A DNA stretch of 64,000 nucleotides, taken from the NCBI RefSeq assembly GCF_025200925.1, contig NZ_CP104174.1:1116001-1180000 (forward strand), in the 5' to 3' direction. Source of the stretch: Bradyrhizobium sp. CB1015. GTDB taxonomy: Bacteria; Pseudomonadota; Alphaproteobacteria; Rhizobiales; Xanthobacteraceae. How positions within the stretch are numbered: the stretch's first letter is position 1; every line of letters starts with the position of its first letter. The notes under the pieces are model-generated. The model ran no database searches, had not been told where the DNA came from, and saw only the letters and a program-made list of their open reading frames with translations. A program made the position numbers and the translations under genes. Below are positions 62,536 through 64,000 of the stretch, piece by piece.

Positions 62536-63291
62536 ATGGCAGCGCTGCACTTCCACAACGTCACGCTCGGCTATGACCGGCACCCGGCCGTGCATCATCT
62601 CAGCGGCGAGGTTGCGCCGGGCGCGCTGGTTGCGGTGATCGGCCCGAACGGCGCCGGCAAGTCGACGCTGCTGCGCGGCATCGTCGGCATCCTCAAGCCG
62701 CTCGACGGCAGCATCCATCTCGGCGGGCTCGACAGCAGGGATATCGCCTATCTGCCGCAGAGTGCGGAGATCGACCGCAGCTTCCCGATCTCGGTGTTCG
62801 ATTTCGTCGGCACGGGGCTGTGGCGTGGCACAGGCCTGTTCGGCGGCATCGGCAAGGCTGCGCGCGACAAGATTCTCCGCGCGATCGGAGCGGTTGGCCT
62901 CAGCGGGTTCGAGAACCGCCCGATCGGCACGCTCTCCGGCGGCCAGATGCAGCGCGTGCTGTTCGCGCGTGTACTGCTCCAGGATGCCAGCCTGATCGTG
63001 TTAGATGAGCCCTTCAACGCCATCGACAGCAAGACCACCGCCGATCTGCTCGCGCTGGTGAAGCGCTGGCACGGCGAGGGCCGCACCGTGCTCGCCGCGC
63101 TGCACGACATGGAGATGGTGCGCAACCATTTCACCGAAACGCTGGTCCTGGCGCGCGGCCCGGTGGCATGGGGACCGACGGCGGAGGTGCTGACGCCGGA
63201 AAACCTGCTGGTCGCGATGCGGATGTGCGAGGCCTTCGACGACAGCGCCGCGGCCTGCGCCGCCGATGATATCGGCTCGCGGGCGGCCTGA
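62536..63291 (+). CDS. znuC: zinc/metal ABC transporter ATP-binding protein
   Basis: 251-residue ATPase of the metal-importer family: Walker A GPNGAGKST, LPQSAEIDRSFPISVFDFV (family-specific), signature LSGGQMQRVLFARVLLQD, Walker B LIVLDEPFNAID and HDMEMV H-loop. ATG 62536 is preferred over the overlapping GTG at 62530. It energises the permease encoded next. The operon carries no znuA within the window. Confidence 0.92.
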   Translation: MAALHFHNVTLGYDRHPAVHHLSGEVAPGALVAVIGPNGAGKSTLLRGIVGILKPLDGSIHLGGLDSRDIAYLPQSAEIDRSFPISVFDFVGTGLWRGTGLFGGIGKAARDKILRAIGAVGLSGFENRPIGTLSGGQMQRVLFARVLLQDASLIVLDEPFNAIDSKTTADLLALVKRWHGEGRTVLAALHDMEMVRNHFTETLVLARGPVAWGPTAEVLTPENLLVAMRMCEAFDDSAAACAADDIGSRAA

Positions 63292-63297
63292 TCTCCG

Positions 63298-64000
63298 ATG
63301 CTCTATGACGCGCTGATCGGTCCGTTCACCGAATTCGAGTTCATGCGGCGGGCGCTCGCCGCGGTGATCGCGCTGGCGCTGGCGGGCGCGCCGATCGGCG
63401 TGTTCCTGATGCTGCGGCGGATGAGCCTCGTCGGCGACGCCATGGCGCATGCGATCCTGCCCGGCGCGGCCGTCGGTTTCCTGCTCTCCGGCCTCAATCT
63501 GTTCGCGATGACGGCCGGCGGCCTGATCGCCGGCTTTGCCGTCGCGATCCTCGCCGGTGTCGTCGCGCGCTCGACCGGGCTGAAGGAGGACGCCTCGCTC
63601 GCGACCTTCTATCTCGCTTCGCTTGCGCTCGGCGTCACCATCGTCTCGATCAAGGGCACCAATATCGACTTGCTGCACGTGCTGTTCGGCAACATCCTCG
63701 CGATGGACGACCAGACGTTGCTGGTGGTGGCCTTCAACGCCACGGTCACGCTGCTGGTGCTCGCGGTGATCTACCGCCCGCTGGTGATCGAGAGTGTCGA
63801 TCCCCTGTTCCTGCGCACCGTGAGCCGGGCTGGCGGCCCGGCCCATCTCGCCTTCCTCGCACTGGTCGTCATCAACCTCGTCAACGGCTTTCAGGCGCTG
63901 GGCACGCTGCTGGCGGTGGGGCTGATGATTCTGCCCGCGGGAATCGCAAGGTTCTGGTCGCGCGATCTCACCGCGATGATCTGCATCGCCGTCATTGCTG
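63298..64000 (+). CDS. znuB: zinc/metal ABC transporter permease, 3'-truncated by window edge
   Basis: The frame is open from ATG 63298 to the window end (234 codons so far). Sequence opens MLYDALIGPFTEFEFMRRALAA and shows ABC-3 permease motifs LRRMSLVGDAMAHAILPGAAVGFLLSG, TGLKEDASLATFYL, and GTLLAVGLMILPAGIARFW. Six to eight helices are expected in total. It follows znuC by 6 bases and forms the zinc uptake channel. Confidence 0.92.
   Translation, partial: MLYDALIGPFTEFEFMRRALAAVIALALAGAPIGVFLMLRRMSLVGDAMAHAILPGAAVGFLLSGLNLFAMTAGGLIAGFAVAILAGVVARSTGLKEDASLATFYLASLALGVTIVSIKGTNIDLLHVLFGNILAMDDQTLLVVAFNATVTLLVLAVIYRPLVIESVDPLFLRTVSRAGGPAHLAFLALVVINLVNGFQALGTLLAVGLMILPAGIARFWSRDLTAMICIAVIA

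Overview
The window is GC-rich alphaproteobacterial chromosome, most likely from Bradyrhizobium or a close relative. The evidence is the EcfG/NepR/PhyR stress module, high-GC codon use, many secreted proteins of the Bradyrhizobium type (DUF3551, BTLCP, NRAAKADRL-motif proteins) and REP-like palindromes between genes. This assignment comes from reading the sequence; no database search was run. No rRNA, tRNA, CRISPR array, phage or insertion sequence was seen.

Layout. 1-5100: end of aspartate ammonia-lyase, two paralogous nitronate monooxygenases around a thioesterase, and small hypothetical genes. 5200-12200: two envelope proteins, a CadC-like regulator, a fumarase/aspartase-superfamily lyase, an M29 aminopeptidase and a cupin. 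12270-16060 (minus): a lipocalin-like protein, an exported MBL-fold protein and an ABC-2 exporter pair. 16310-23096 (plus): a livHMGF-acyl-CoA ligase-livK operon. 23496-34204: an LprI-like protein and a LapG-like cysteine peptidase face a 1,916-residue FecR/VCBS/LamG adhesin, followed by a CHASE2 class III cyclase. 34339-37729: nitroreductase, the general stress response locus (ecfG-nepR divergent from phyR) and a SnoaL-like protein. 37756-47182: a LysR regulator divergent from an 11-gene catabolic operon (PanE-like, VOC, MaoC, CaiB, two AroE-type dehydrogenases, a polar-amino-acid-type ABC importer, AroQ), ending in a broken Gfo/Idh/MocA gene. 47546-50409: a secreted small protein, htpG and a DUF3551 protein. 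50776-55056: FATP-like ligase, stand-alone ACP, short AMP-binding ligase and SDR. 55184-59937: stress-type small protein, RHH protein, DUF3095, DUF2147, MATE transporter and GNAT. 60184-64000: sodB, two half-size paralogous permeases, and a zinc-uptake operon (His-rich membrane protein, znuC, znuB) behind a Zur-like box.

How the genes fit together. The stress locus is linked to other genes by sequence: three exact GGAAC-N16/17-CGTT EcfG-type promoters precede sodB, the secreted-protein gene at 6031 and the 69-residue gene at 55184, and phyR has a near match. The strongest candidates for undescribed systems are the AroE/AroQ/CaiB/MaoC catabolic operon, the adhesin-peptidase-cyclase neighbourhood, the ACP-ligase-SDR cassette and the split paralogous permease pair.
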